Of a stretch of DNA of 23,520 nucleotides, positions 1 to 7,462 are shown in pieces. The translations under genes and the position numbers were made by a program. Origin of the DNA: Promethearchaeota archaeon (GTDB taxonomy: Archaea > Asgardarchaeota > Lokiarchaeia > Sigynarchaeales > SOKP01); NCBI GenBank assembly GCA_016839845.1, contig JAEOTL010000176.1:1-23520 (forward strand). The letters are read 5' to 3'. Under the pieces are notes generated by a model. That model had not been told where the DNA came from. It did not search any database and worked only from the letters and a program-made list of their open reading frames with translations. The number at the start of each line of letters is the position of its first letter. Positions within the stretch are counted from its first letter, which is position 1.

Positions 1-1093
1 GGTTCCAAAAGTATGAATGTATATCTTGAATATATTCGAAATAGGAAACGCATAATCCTCCCGCGTTAGCAAGAATATCAGGGATCACAGTAATTCCCTT
101 TTCATTTAGTATTGTATCAGCTTGAGAAGTAGTGGGGCTGTTTGCTCCTTCAAGTATAATTTTACAGTCCACTGTATCAGCATTCCCACTATAAATTTGA
201 TTCTCTGTTGCTGCAGGGATAAGAATATCACATTTTGTGCTAAATAAATCTTCATTTGTAATTACTTTAATATTGTTCTCTTGATAATCTTTTAACGACA
301 TACCTTGTTGCTTCAGGCTAATCAGTTTGTTAATATTCAAACCTTCATCAGATTGAATACCTCCTTCTGAATCAGTAATTGCAATTATTTTACATCCTAC
401 ATCATTTAGGATTTGAGCAACAATACGACCCACCTTTCCGAACCCTTGAATTGCAACCTTGCTAGAAGACAAACTGAAGTTCAGCCGTTCACATAAAGTT
501 TCAAGAATGTAAAACATGCCGGTTCCGGGGGCTTCAGTACGTCCAACAGTCCCCCCAATCTCAATAGGTTTTCCTGTTACTACGCCTGGAGAAGGGCGAC
601 CTTTGTTCATTGAATATGTATCCATAATCCAAGCCATCTCTTGCTCTCCAGTATTCAAATCTGGAGCTAGAATATTAATATTTTCACCAATCATACTTAG
701 TATCTCTGATGTATATCTTCTGGTTAACCTTCTCAATTCATCTATTGACAGTTTCTTTCTATCAACGCGTACTCCACCTTTCGAACCTCCTAAGGGTAAT
801 TCTAACAAGCTTGTTTTAAAAGTCATTAAAAAAGCTAACGCCTGTATCTCATCTAAGGTTACATCAGGAGAATACCTTAGTCCTCCTTTAGCAGGACCTC
901 GTAAAGTTGAATGATGTACCATGTATCCCTCAAAAATTTCAAGTTTACCATCATCCATTATAACAGGCATAGATACAATTAAAGAACGCTCCACTTTTTT
1001 CAAATATTCTAGAGTATTTGCATCTAAATCAATTACTTTGGCAGCTATGTCAAGTTTCTTCTTCGCACTTTCAAAAGGATTAATATCTATCAA
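1..1093 (-). CDS. gdhA: Glutamate dehydrogenase (Glu/Leu/Phe/Val dehydrogenase family), 3' end outside window
   Basis: Catalyses reversible oxidative deamination of glutamate to 2-oxoglutarate and ammonia with NAD(P); a cytosolic enzyme linking carbon and nitrogen metabolism. The reverse-strand translation opens with INPFESAKKKLD, then shows the substrate-site block RGPAKGGLRYSPDVTLDE, the GGSKGGV glycine-rich motif, the Rossmann loop IQGFGKVGR, and near the window edge LEGANSPTT and PDILANAGG, all family hallmarks. About 364 codons are present, so roughly 50-60 C-terminal residues are missing for a usual 410-430 residue archaeal enzyme. The frame is open from a stop at 1162-1160 and holds no ATG before the conserved core. 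TTG at 1093-1091, five codons before NPFE, is the most likely start, although no Shine-Dalgarno site precedes it. A TATA-like AATATATTTT lies upstream at about 1149-1158. The family is sure; the start and cofactor preference are not. Confidence 0.93.
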   Translation of the reverse strand, partial: MIDINPFESAKKKLDIAAKVIDLDANTLEYLKKVERSLIVSMPVIMDDGKLEIFEGYMVHHSTLRGPAKGGLRYSPDVTLDEIQALAFLMTFKTSLLELPLGGSKGGVRVDRKKLSIDELRRLTRRYTSEILSMIGENINILAPDLNTGEQEMAWIMDTYSMNKGRPSPGVVTGKPIEIGGTVGRTEAPGTGMFYILETLCERLNFSLSSSKVAIQGFGKVGRIVAQILNDVGCKIIAITDSEGGIQSDEGLNINKLISLKQQGMSLKDYQENNIKVITNEDLFSTKCDILIPAATENQIYSGNADTVDCKIILEGANSPTTSQADTILNEKGITVIPDILANAGGLCVSYFEYIQDIHSYFWN

Positions 1094-1246
1094 ATTAATA
1101 CATTTTAAAAACGTAATTTCAAGATAATCTAAATAATTTACTCTGTAAAATATATTTATTTAAATTAAGATCAACTGAGGAATTAGGAATTTAGTAATGT
1201 AATTTTGCTTGGATTCACGATAAACTTTTTGAATTTTACAAAAAGG

Positions 1247-1257
1247 TTTAAATATAT
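1247..1257 (+). promoter_or_regulatory. Candidate archaeal TATA box for the 28-residue ORF
   Basis: TTTAAATATAT is preceded by AAAAAGG, which resembles a BRE. Its centre lies about 28 bases before the ATG at 1280, the spacing expected for a leaderless archaeal transcript. The call is by pattern only. Confidence 0.4.
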
Positions 1258-1279
1258 CCATTGTATCTTATCTTCTAAG

Positions 1280-1366
1280 ATGATCTCAAACAATACTACT
1301 AAAATAGCACTGAAAGGGATTTTATCATCCTTAGGGATTATTATTTTAGTAGTATTAATATTATAA
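1280..1366 (+). CDS. Possible 28-residue single-helix membrane mini-protein
   Basis: An ATG-to-TAA reading frame of 28 codons begins MISNNTTKIALKG. It continues with an uninterrupted hydrophobic stretch rich in Leu, Ile and Val ending in LVVLIL, so the product would be a short polar head with one membrane helix. A TATA-like box about 28 bases upstream would give a leaderless transcript. A perfect 15-base inverted repeat (1292-1306 and 1342-1356) lies entirely inside the frame. No family is recognised. In AT-rich DNA such a frame can arise by chance, so this is tentative; the alternative is a non-coding leader or regulatory hairpin for the downstream frhB-like gene. Confidence 0.3.
   Translation: MISNNTTKIALKGILSSLGIIILVVLIL
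1292..1356. repeat. Perfect 15-base inverted repeat, 35-base loop
   Basis: AATACTACTAAAATA at 1292-1306 is the exact reverse complement of TATTTTAGTAGTATT at 1342-1356. The RNA could form a long AT-rich hairpin. It lies about 140 bases upstream of the frhB-like gene. There is no T-tract directly after it, so it is not a typical terminator. Confidence 0.7.
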
Positions 1367-1394
1367 GCGATACAAATCCGCTTGACCTTTTTCT

Positions 1395-1401
1395 TATAAA
1401 A
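1395..1401 (+). promoter_or_regulatory. Candidate TATA box for the frhB-like gene
   Basis: TATAAAA in the context TTCTTATAAAATTTTC lies about 95 bases before the ATG at 1493, implying a leader of roughly 65-70 bases. Called by pattern only. Confidence 0.3.
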
Positions 1402-1492
1402 TTTTCTCGGATTTGTTCGCTTGAGTAGAAATTTATTCAAAAAGGTCATCGGTGGGGTCATAAAGAAAAAAGCAAATACGAAATGATGAAAT

Positions 1493-2941
1493 ATGGGAAT
1501 AAAAATCAACGAAAAAGAATCTGATGACAAGAAAGAGATAATTGACTTTTTACAGTCTAATTTCCTCGGCATGGGGTTCAAGGAATTGCAGGAACAGGTT
1601 ATCTATAGGGAAAACTGCGTATTATGCGGTTGCTGTACTACTCTTTGTCCCCGTATTGGGTTGAATGAGCAAGAACCAGCACTTATTGATTACGATCCCG
1701 AGTGTTCAACATGTTTTCGGTACTGTCCTCAAACCTACTATCCTGAAGAATTATTTGAAAAAGAATTATTTAAGGAGAATATTAAAAAGAGTTATCCCTT
1801 GGGTTTTTATCAGCAATTATTGACTGCTAAAAGCACAAACGAGGAGATTTTAAAAGTAGCTCAAAATGGTGGGGTAGTCTCTACTTTACTGATTCATGCT
1901 TTGGAGAAGAAATTAATTGATGGTGTCCTACTTATTGATAGAGATGATAATTGGATCCCGAAACCATATATAGCGAGAACCAGAGAAGAGATTCTGGCTT
2001 GTGCAGGGTCAAAATATACTGTAGCACCATCTTTAAGCATTTATAAAGACGCGATTAATGAATTTAAACTGGAGAGGCTCGCTTTTGTAGGGATGCCCTG
2101 CCAGATCCAAGCAGTCAGAAAATTGCAATTATATTCACCTCTTTCAACTGAACTTGGAAAATTTACGTTAATTATTGGTCTTTTTTGTTTTTCGAATTAT
2201 TCATTTGATTTAATGAAAGAATTTGTGCAAGAAGACCTTAGGATTCCTCTTACTACAATTAACAAAATTGATATATCTAATGGTAGATTTTATGTCTATA
2301 TGAAAGATGGGTCAATAAAAGATGCGTCTATAAAGAACACTAAGAAGTATAACTGGGTTAGTTGCCAACATTGTAAAGATTATTGCGCTGAAGGGGCGGA
2401 TATTTCAGTTGGTAGCGTTGGTACTATGGAAAATGGCTGGAATAGTGTAATTTTACGTACAGATACGGGTACTTCACTTTTTAACAACGCAATAAAGGCT
2501 AAGAAATTAGTTACTTCTCCTGAGATCAATCTCCAAAAACTTGAAAAGGAAGCATTAAGAAAGAAAACGAGAATAACACCAATCGATGAAAAAACACTAG
2601 AAGCTATGCAAGTTTTAAACATCTCTGACTTTGAAACTAAAACTTACACGACATTGATGTCTTTAGGACACGTAAGTGACTCGATATTGAGTGATGTTAT
2701 GAAAACTGATAAAACTCTGATTCAAAAAGCTCTTGGGAATTTAAAACGGCTCAATTGGGTTGTTAAAACTAATGAAGCATATAGTTGTGTTAACCCAACA
2801 TCAGTTATAAATAATGAAATACACAAATTAAGGATGAGTTTATCAGAAAGAATAGAGAAACTAAAATGTGAAGCATTACCTAATTTAGAAACTATATACG
2901 CCCAAAACAATCATGTTAAAATGGATGAAAAATCAGACTAG
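1493..2941 (+). CDS. FrhB/FdhB-family iron-sulphur flavoprotein fused to a TrmB-like winged-helix domain
   Basis: 482 residues. Residues 42-78 carry two cysteine clusters, C42-x2-C45-x2-C48-x3-CP and C71-x2-C74-x3-CP, read as two [4Fe-4S] sites. Then comes the coenzyme F420 hydrogenase/dehydrogenase beta-subunit fold: NGGVVSTLL (125-133), AFVGMPCQIQAV (197-208) and a further C291-x2-C294-x3-C298 followed by GADISVG. FrhB-family proteins move electrons between F420 or other carriers and iron-sulphur partners. Residues about 370-436 (VLNISDFETKTYTTLMSLG, then an LGNLKRLNWV recognition-helix region and wing) match the pattern of a TrmB N-terminal winged helix. Residues 438-470 look like the coiled coil that follows it in TrmB. 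This C-terminal addition is unusual and suggests a redox-sensing regulator or a dimerisation device. The gene stands alone and converges on the next gene with a 7-base gap. ATG 1493 is the first usable start. Confidence 0.85.
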   Translation: MGIKINEKESDDKKEIIDFLQSNFLGMGFKELQEQVIYRENCVLCGCCTTLCPRIGLNEQEPALIDYDPECSTCFRYCPQTYYPEELFEKELFKENIKKSYPLGFYQQLLTAKSTNEEILKVAQNGGVVSTLLIHALEKKLIDGVLLIDRDDNWIPKPYIARTREEILACAGSKYTVAPSLSIYKDAINEFKLERLAFVGMPCQIQAVRKLQLYSPLSTELGKFTLIIGLFCFSNYSFDLMKEFVQEDLRIPLTTINKIDISNGRFYVYMKDGSIKDASIKNTKKYNWVSCQHCKDYCAEGADISVGSVGTMENGWNSVILRTDTGTSLFNNAIKAKKLVTSPEINLQKLEKEALRKKTRITPIDEKTLEAMQVLNISDFETKTYTTLMSLGHVSDSILSDVMKTDKTLIQKALGNLKRLNWVVKTNEAYSCVNPTSVINNEIHKLRMSLSERIEKLKCEALPNLETIYAQNNHVKMDEKSD

Positions 2942-2948
2942 GTATTAA

Positions 2949-3986
2949 TTAAAGGTTCACAAGACAGTATTGTACGAATTTCAATGGGTCATTAGCACAA
3001 CCCCCAGAATCGAGTCCGCTTAGTTGATCGATTATTTTCTGAGGAATTAAATTATCCCCAATCCAGAGATCTTTTAGATTCACAAGAGATTCTAAACCCT
3101 TAATAATTACAATACGATTCTGCCCTATATCGAGGGTTTCCAGATTGGTTAAAGTTTCAAGTCCCTTAATCTCCCCAATATTATTTTCGGAAAGAAAAAG
3201 ATTCTCTAGACTAGTAAGAGGATATAAACCCTTAATGTGGTTAATTACGTTTTGTTTTAAGTTTAATATTTTTAATTCCGTACAATTTTCTAAACCTTTG
3301 ATTTCGGTAATGTGATTTGAATTAAGCCATAATGTTTCCAGATTTTCAAGAGTTTCAAGGCCTGTGATTTCTTGAACTGCATTGTTATTCACATAGAGAC
3401 TCTTTAAACTTTTCAAATTTTCTAAGCCTTCTAAACTAAATATCTGATTCCCAGCAATGTTTAAAACCTCCAAATTAACTAAATTTTCGAGATTTTCAAT
3501 TTGCAATAGCTGATTTCCCGCGATCCACAGAACTTTTAAATCTCTTAGATTTTCAAGACCTTCAATCTTCGAGATGCTATTCCATGAAAGATCTAATCTC
3601 TGAAGCGATGTGAGGTTTTCTAAGCCTTTCAATTCCTTAATCTTATTTCCTCGAAGATATAATTCCTTTAAATTTGTTAAATTTTCTAATCCTTTAATTT
3701 CTGTTAATTGATTACTTATTAAATGCAGTACTTCAAGGTGTTGTAATTTTCCTAACCCTTTTATCTCCCTTATGTTATTACTTCCCAGGTTTAAGATTTC
3801 TAACTCTTTTAAATGATTTAATCCCCGTATTACCTTTATTTCATTTGAACTAAGCTCTAAGTTTTTTAATCCACTTATTTTTTCTAAACCGATTATTTCC
3901 TCAATATCTCTGATACCTAAAAGACCTAAATCTAGAAATCCTTCTTTTAGCTCAAATTTTGACCCTGCTATGTCAACAGACTTTAT
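2949..3986 (-). CDS. Leucine-rich-repeat protein (SDS22-like), start codon missing or frameshifted
   Basis: A solenoid of about 13 tandem 22-residue repeats with the consensus GLENLTNLKELYLxxNxIxEI, as in SDS22/protein-phosphatase-regulator type LRRs, which usually mediate protein-protein contacts. The tail reads LDSGGCANDPLKFVQYC, likely a capping segment. No signal peptide or membrane helix is seen, so it is probably cytosolic. Repeats continue well upstream of the first in-frame TTG (3632). The frame is open to a TGA at 3989-3987 and contains no ATG or GTG. In the neighbouring frame TTG at 3999-3997 reads MSDLNKVC then stop; removing one A from the AAA run at about 3982-3984 would join it as MSDLNKSVDIAGSKFELKEG. 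The gene is therefore either recently frameshifted, mis-sequenced by one base, or started at a non-standard codon such as ATA at 3986. Long LRR proteins of this type are typical of Asgard genomes, in my knowledge. Confidence 0.8.
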   Translation of the reverse strand: MKSVDIAGSKFELKEGFLDLGLLGIRDIEEIIGLEKISGLKNLELSSNEIKVIRGLNHLKELEILNLGSNNIREIKGLGKLQHLEVLHLISNQLTEIKGLENLTNLKELYLRGNKIKELKGLENLTSLQRLDLSWNSISKIEGLENLRDLKVLWIAGNQLLQIENLENLVNLEVLNIAGNQIFSLEGLENLKSLKSLYVNNNAVQEITGLETLENLETLWLNSNHITEIKGLENCTELKILNLKQNVINHIKGLYPLTSLENLFLSENNIGEIKGLETLTNLETLDIGQNRIVIIKGLESLVNLKDLWIGDNLIPQKIIDQLSGLDSGGCANDPLKFVQYCLVNL

Positions 3987-4177
3987 TCAAATCACTCAAA
4001 GAAATGTTTTTGGATAATAATTATTTGTTATTTTTTTGTTAGATCTTTATTAATTATACAATCCTTTTAATTTATTTAGTTTCGTCATTAAATACTTATA
4101 AAAAGTTTAGATTAAGTATTGCTTCTTTACAAATCAAAACGAGAACCTATTAAAATTCTATTCAAGATATTTACACT

Positions 4178-4330
4178 ATGAGTACGATAGTATGTAAAGA
4201 ATGTGGATTTAGCTATGATAATAAAGCACCAGGGATGCATTTTTGCCCTAATTGTGCCAAAAAGATGAAGTTTTTCAAATTTGAAGCCTTTTGCGGGGCT
4301 AAACCAAATGAGCTTCATGATCGTACATAA
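4178..4330 (+). CDS. Zinc-ribbon mini-protein, 50 residues (first of a tandem pair)
   Basis: MSTIVCKECGFSYDNKAPG is followed by HFCPNCAKK: two CxxC knuckles (C6/C9 and C23/C26) form a rubredoxin-like zinc ribbon, followed by KFFKFEAFCGAKPNELH. The next gene encodes a clear paralogue. The family partner is unknown; such small ribbons bind zinc and often act in nucleic-acid or protein contacts. An AT-rich element, TATTAAAATTC at about 4148-4158, lies 20-30 bases before the ATG, which suits a leaderless transcript. The frame was too short for automatic listing, and the opposite-strand frame overlapping it is a shadow. Confidence 0.75.
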   Translation: MSTIVCKECGFSYDNKAPGMHFCPNCAKKMKFFKFEAFCGAKPNELHDRT

Positions 4331-4404
4331 AAAAAGCCATTTAAAATGGTTGCGAATCTAATTTATTGAAAAATTAAAAAATGATATAATTTTATTCTTG
4401 TTAT

Positions 4405-4563
4405 ATGTCTTTATTTTATGCTGTTTGTAAAGAATGTGGTTTCAGTTATAAAAATAAGGAACCGGGCAAATACTTCTGTCCAAATTGTAATAAAGAAAAG
4501 AATTTCTTGAAATTGGAACTGTTCGATGGGGCTAAACCCTCTAAAATTCATGAACACGATTAA
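4405..4563 (+). CDS. Zinc-ribbon mini-protein, 52 residues (second of a tandem pair)
   Basis: MSLFYAVCKECGFSYKNKEP is followed by YFCPNCNKEK: the same two CxxC knuckles and the same spacing as the gene 75 bases upstream. The shared tail pattern is F-x-G-A-K-P followed by a short charged His-containing end. The two are tandem duplicates that have diverged to roughly half identity. GATATAATTTTA at about 4382-4393 precedes the ATG by some 15-20 bases, so each copy seems to have its own promoter. The function is unknown. It is followed 38 bases later by the alaX gene. Confidence 0.75.
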   Translation: MSLFYAVCKECGFSYKNKEPGKYFCPNCNKEKNFLKLELFDGAKPSKIHEHD

Positions 4564-4601
4564 AAGGTAACATTTTAAGTACGTATACTTTTTCTCTTTT
4601 T

Positions 4602-5309
4602 ATGGCACGAGCACTTTATATGGATGATTCCTATCTTAAAAGCTGGAATGCTACAGTAACCAGTGTTACGGATGAAAAATTCATAGTTCTTGATACTTCT
4701 GCCTTTTATCCAAAAGGTGGAGGACAACCATGGGATGAAGGTTTTATCATTAAAGGAAACGAGAAATATAGGGTTGTGTATGTTGGTAAGTTTTCGGGGA
4801 ATATCAGCCACGAAGTAGATAAGCCCGGATTGAAAGAAGGAGATGAAGTTTCTTGTGAACTTGATTGGGAGCGTCGCTATACATTTATGCGTCATCATAC
4901 TGCGTCTCATCTAATTAGCAATATCCTTTACAATAGAGCTGATGCAAAAATAACTGGAAACCAAATCGAGATGGATAAGGCTAGGATGGATTTCTCAATG
5001 ATCGATTATTCACCAGAAAAGTTACGAGCTTATGTTGAGGAAGCGAATAATTATATTGAACAAGATGCCCCCATAGCAGTAGAATATATGTCACGTGAAG
5101 AAGTATTAGGAAAACCAGAACTTGCTCGTTTAGCAGTTGGACTGCCTAAAAATATCAGTGAATTTCGTATTGTTAAAATAGGATCCATTGATACGCAAGT
5201 TGATGGTGGTACTCATGTGAATAATCTTAGTGAAATCGGGAAAATTGAAGTGATCAAAACCGTCAACAAAGGAAAGAATAACAGAAGGATGTATTTTGTT
5301 TTAAAATAA
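4602..5309 (+). CDS. alaX: Alanyl-tRNA editing protein AlaX (medium form)
   Basis: 235 residues. Stand-alone homologue of the editing domain of alanyl-tRNA synthetase; it hydrolyses mischarged Ser-tRNA(Ala) or Gly-tRNA(Ala) in the cytosol, guarding alanine decoding. An N-terminal glycine-rich beta-barrel contains SAFYPKGGGQPWDEG (33-47), typical of the medium AlaX type. The zinc/editing core has H99-TAS-H103, the HxxxH motif, and D201-GGT-H205 followed by VNNLSEIG. In the classical site the third zinc ligand is Cys in C-GGTH; here that position is Asp201, so the metal site is altered or uses His and Asp. ATG 4602 is chosen because the residues that follow match the family's N-terminus; a second ATG lies six codons later. 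A TATA-like GTATAC at about 4581-4586 suits a short or absent leader. Confidence 0.9.
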   Translation: MARALYMDDSYLKSWNATVTSVTDEKFIVLDTSAFYPKGGGQPWDEGFIIKGNEKYRVVYVGKFSGNISHEVDKPGLKEGDEVSCELDWERRYTFMRHHTASHLISNILYNRADAKITGNQIEMDKARMDFSMIDYSPEKLRAYVEEANNYIEQDAPIAVEYMSREEVLGKPELARLAVGLPKNISEFRIVKIGSIDTQVDGGTHVNNLSEIGKIEVIKTVNKGKNNRRMYFVLK

Positions 5310-5333
5310 AAAATATTCCTTAAAAGATAGAGA

Positions 5334-5341
5334 TTTTTTTT
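5334..5341 (+). terminator. Oligo-T terminator after alaX
   Basis: Eight T residues follow GATAGAGA about 25 bases past the stop codon. Archaeal RNA polymerase terminates at such T tracts without needing a hairpin. Confidence 0.4.
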
Positions 5342-5396
5342 CAATAAATTGCAAGATTTATAATTCGCAAAAATCATATAATTGTAATATATTTTT

Positions 5397-5415
5397 TTTA
5401 GAATAACATTCTAAA
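5397..5415. promoter_or_regulatory. Perfect palindrome, candidate operator for the acyl-CoA synthetase gene
   Basis: TTTAGAATAACATTCTAAA has 8-base arms around a 3-base spacer and ends 34 bases before the ATG at 5450. A TATA-like ATTTATAATTTG starts a few bases downstream. A symmetrical site at this place would suit a dimeric repressor or activator. The regulator is not in view. Confidence 0.45.
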
Positions 5416-5449
5416 TATTAATAATTTATAATTTGAAATAGGGGCTTGC

Positions 5450-7279
5450 ATGTCAGAATTAGAAAAAACGACTGATCCAAATCTTATCGATGTTCCAGAA
5501 TTTAATAAGAGAATGCTGGAATGGGCTAAAAAAAATGGTCCGTTAGTCCAAGAACTTACAAATAGAGGTGAAGATAATCCACTTTCCTGGGGCGGAGTTC
5601 TGGAGCAGAATGCTCAAAAATTTCCCAATAATCCTGCGATCAAATTCGAAGATACTACTCTTACACATAAACAGTTTAATGAGAAAGTGAATCAGTATGC
5701 TAATTATTTTACATCCTTAGGACTAAAAAAAGGGGATGTTTCGAAGGTTTTAATAAAGAATCGTGTTGAATTCCTTTTGGTTTATACTGCCAATGCGAAA
5801 TTGGGAATTATATCATCATTGATAAATACTGATCTACGAAAGAGAACTTTAGTGCATAGTTTAAATCTGACATCCGGCAAGATCGTTATTGTTGGGGAAG
5901 AATGTTTTGATGCCTTTAGTAAAGTCAGATCTGACCTCGATTTATCAGATGCCGAACAGTTATGTTTTATTCCTGATGAAGGAAACATTGAAACACCTAA
6001 CGGTTTTATTGAACTCCCAAAAATCATTGAGGACTTTAGCATTGAAAATCCCACAAATACTAAAGATATTGGGGGTCAAGATATTATCGCTTATATTTTC
6101 ACATCTGGCACAACTGGACTGCCCAAAGCCGCTTTATTAACGCACAACAGGGTAGTCGGGGGGGGATATCTTTTTGGTAGTTTGGTCTCAGAATTTACCG
6201 CCGATGATACCATTTATATCCCACTTCCCTTCTTTCATGGTACCGCTTTAATGACAGGCTGGTCATCAACATATGTCAACGGCGGAGCATTAGCATTAGC
6301 TCGAAAATTCAGCGCTCATCAATTTTGGGACGACATTCGTAAATTTAATGCTACAGGTTTTAATTATGTTGGAGAGATATGTCGATATTTAATGAATCAG
6401 CCCCCCAAACCAGATGATGCAGACAATCCAGTAAGAGCTATTATTGGGAATGGTCTACGCCCAGAAATATGGCTAGATTTTAAAAAACGGTTTGATATTG
6501 AACGAATAGGGGAATTTTATGGGTCTTCAGAGGGGAATGGTGCGTTTGCGAATATACTAAACTTTGATTTAACCTGTGGATACACATCTGGTAGTTACGC
6601 ACTCGTACAATATAATCATGAAGAGGATAAACCCATCAGGAACCAGAATGGCTTTATGGAAAAAGTGGGTTCTGGTGGAGTTGGTTTACTTCTGTTTGAA
6701 AGCGCTGAAGGAAGCGAATTTATCGGGTATACTGATAAGAATGCAACTGAAGCAAAACTTTATCACAACGTCTTTAAAGAAGGAGATACATGGTTTAACA
6801 CCGGGGATTTAATGCGAGATCAAGGATGCAATCATGCTCAATTTATAGATCGTCTCGGTGATACTTTTCGATGGAAGGGACATAATGTCTCCACGACTGA
6901 AGTAGAACAAGTGTTTAATGTGTTTGACCACGTTTCGATGGCATCGGTATATGGAGTGAAGATCCCACTAACAGATGGACGAGCTGGGATGACAGCGATT
7001 GTCCCAACTTCCAGTGTAAGTGACTTCGATTTTGAAGGATTAGCAAAGCTTTTAAATGACAATCTTGCTCCTTATGCCATCCCAATTTTGCTTAGGTTTA
7101 AGACAGGTCTCTCTATAACTCATACTTTCAAATTTAAAAAGGTCGAACTTAAAGAAGAAGGATTTAATCCTCATAATATCGAAGATCCTTTATTTATCAT
7201 GCTTCCAAACCAGTCCGTATACACACCCCTTACAAAAGAGATATATGAGAAAATAAAAAATCAAGAGTATCAGTTTTAA
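5450..7279 (+). CDS. AMP-forming long/very-long-chain acyl-CoA synthetase (FATP/FadD type)
   Basis: 609 residues, full length for the family. Activates a fatty acid with ATP to acyl-adenylate, then to acyl-CoA. Motifs: P-loop TSGTTGLPKA (218-227), EFYGSSEGN (355-363, adenine/acyl-binding motif), TGDL (451-454), and DRLGDTFRWKGHNVSTTEVE (467-486), the signature of the animal FATP/SLC27 very-long-chain branch rather than ordinary bacterial FadD. It ends with THTFKFKKVELKEEGFNP (557-574), which includes the usual C-terminal catalytic lysine region. No membrane helix is obvious. A GGGG stretch (AATAGGGGCTTGC) precedes the ATG by about 8 bases. A palindrome lies upstream and an oligo-T terminator downstream. 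In archaea with isoprenoid membranes its substrate may be scavenged fatty acids or another carboxylate. It might supply activated acyl groups to the membrane beta-helix proteins nearby, but that is a guess. Confidence 0.9.
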   Translation: MSELEKTTDPNLIDVPEFNKRMLEWAKKNGPLVQELTNRGEDNPLSWGGVLEQNAQKFPNNPAIKFEDTTLTHKQFNEKVNQYANYFTSLGLKKGDVSKVLIKNRVEFLLVYTANAKLGIISSLINTDLRKRTLVHSLNLTSGKIVIVGEECFDAFSKVRSDLDLSDAEQLCFIPDEGNIETPNGFIELPKIIEDFSIENPTNTKDIGGQDIIAYIFTSGTTGLPKAALLTHNRVVGGGYLFGSLVSEFTADDTIYIPLPFFHGTALMTGWSSTYVNGGALALARKFSAHQFWDDIRKFNATGFNYVGEICRYLMNQPPKPDDADNPVRAIIGNGLRPEIWLDFKKRFDIERIGEFYGSSEGNGAFANILNFDLTCGYTSGSYALVQYNHEEDKPIRNQNGFMEKVGSGGVGLLLFESAEGSEFIGYTDKNATEAKLYHNVFKEGDTWFNTGDLMRDQGCNHAQFIDRLGDTFRWKGHNVSTTEVEQVFNVFDHVSMASVYGVKIPLTDGRAGMTAIVPTSSVSDFDFEGLAKLLNDNLAPYAIPILLRFKTGLSITHTFKFKKVELKEEGFNPHNIEDPLFIMLPNQSVYTPLTKEIYEKIKNQEYQF

Positions 7280-7310
7280 CTAATTTTATTTTATTGAATA
7301 TCTTCTAAGG

Positions 7311-7320
7311 TTTTTTTTCT
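7311..7320 (+). terminator. Oligo-T terminator after the acyl-CoA synthetase gene
   Basis: TTTTTTTTCT follows TCTAAGG about 30 bases after the stop codon, matching the archaeal T-tract terminator type. Confidence 0.4.
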
Positions 7321-7462
7321 ACCAATTTCCTACTGTGAAATTTTATTTAGAAAATGGTATATGGTAGCATTCAGCACCATACATTTAAATTATTTAACCC
7401 ATCATAATATATTAGAAAAATTAATCCAATTCTCACTAGTCTAACTTTAGTTGATATTTATT

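Noticed and set aside
516..1127. Plus-strand frames of 132 and 68 codons
   Set aside because: They lie opposite the well-supported glutamate dehydrogenase gene and are shadow frames.
2949..3986. The 22-residue leucine-rich repeats as a possible DNA repeat or CRISPR-like array
   Set aside because: The periodicity is 66 bases at protein level with diverged nucleotides; it is a coding solenoid, not an array with spacers.
4127..4318. Minus-strand 63-codon frame
   Set aside because: It is antisense to the first zinc-ribbon gene, which has clear CxxC knuckles.
7352..7383. Short hairpin TATGGT/ACCATA after the acyl-CoA synthetase
   Set aside because: Only six base pairs with a ten-base loop and no attached function; expected by chance.
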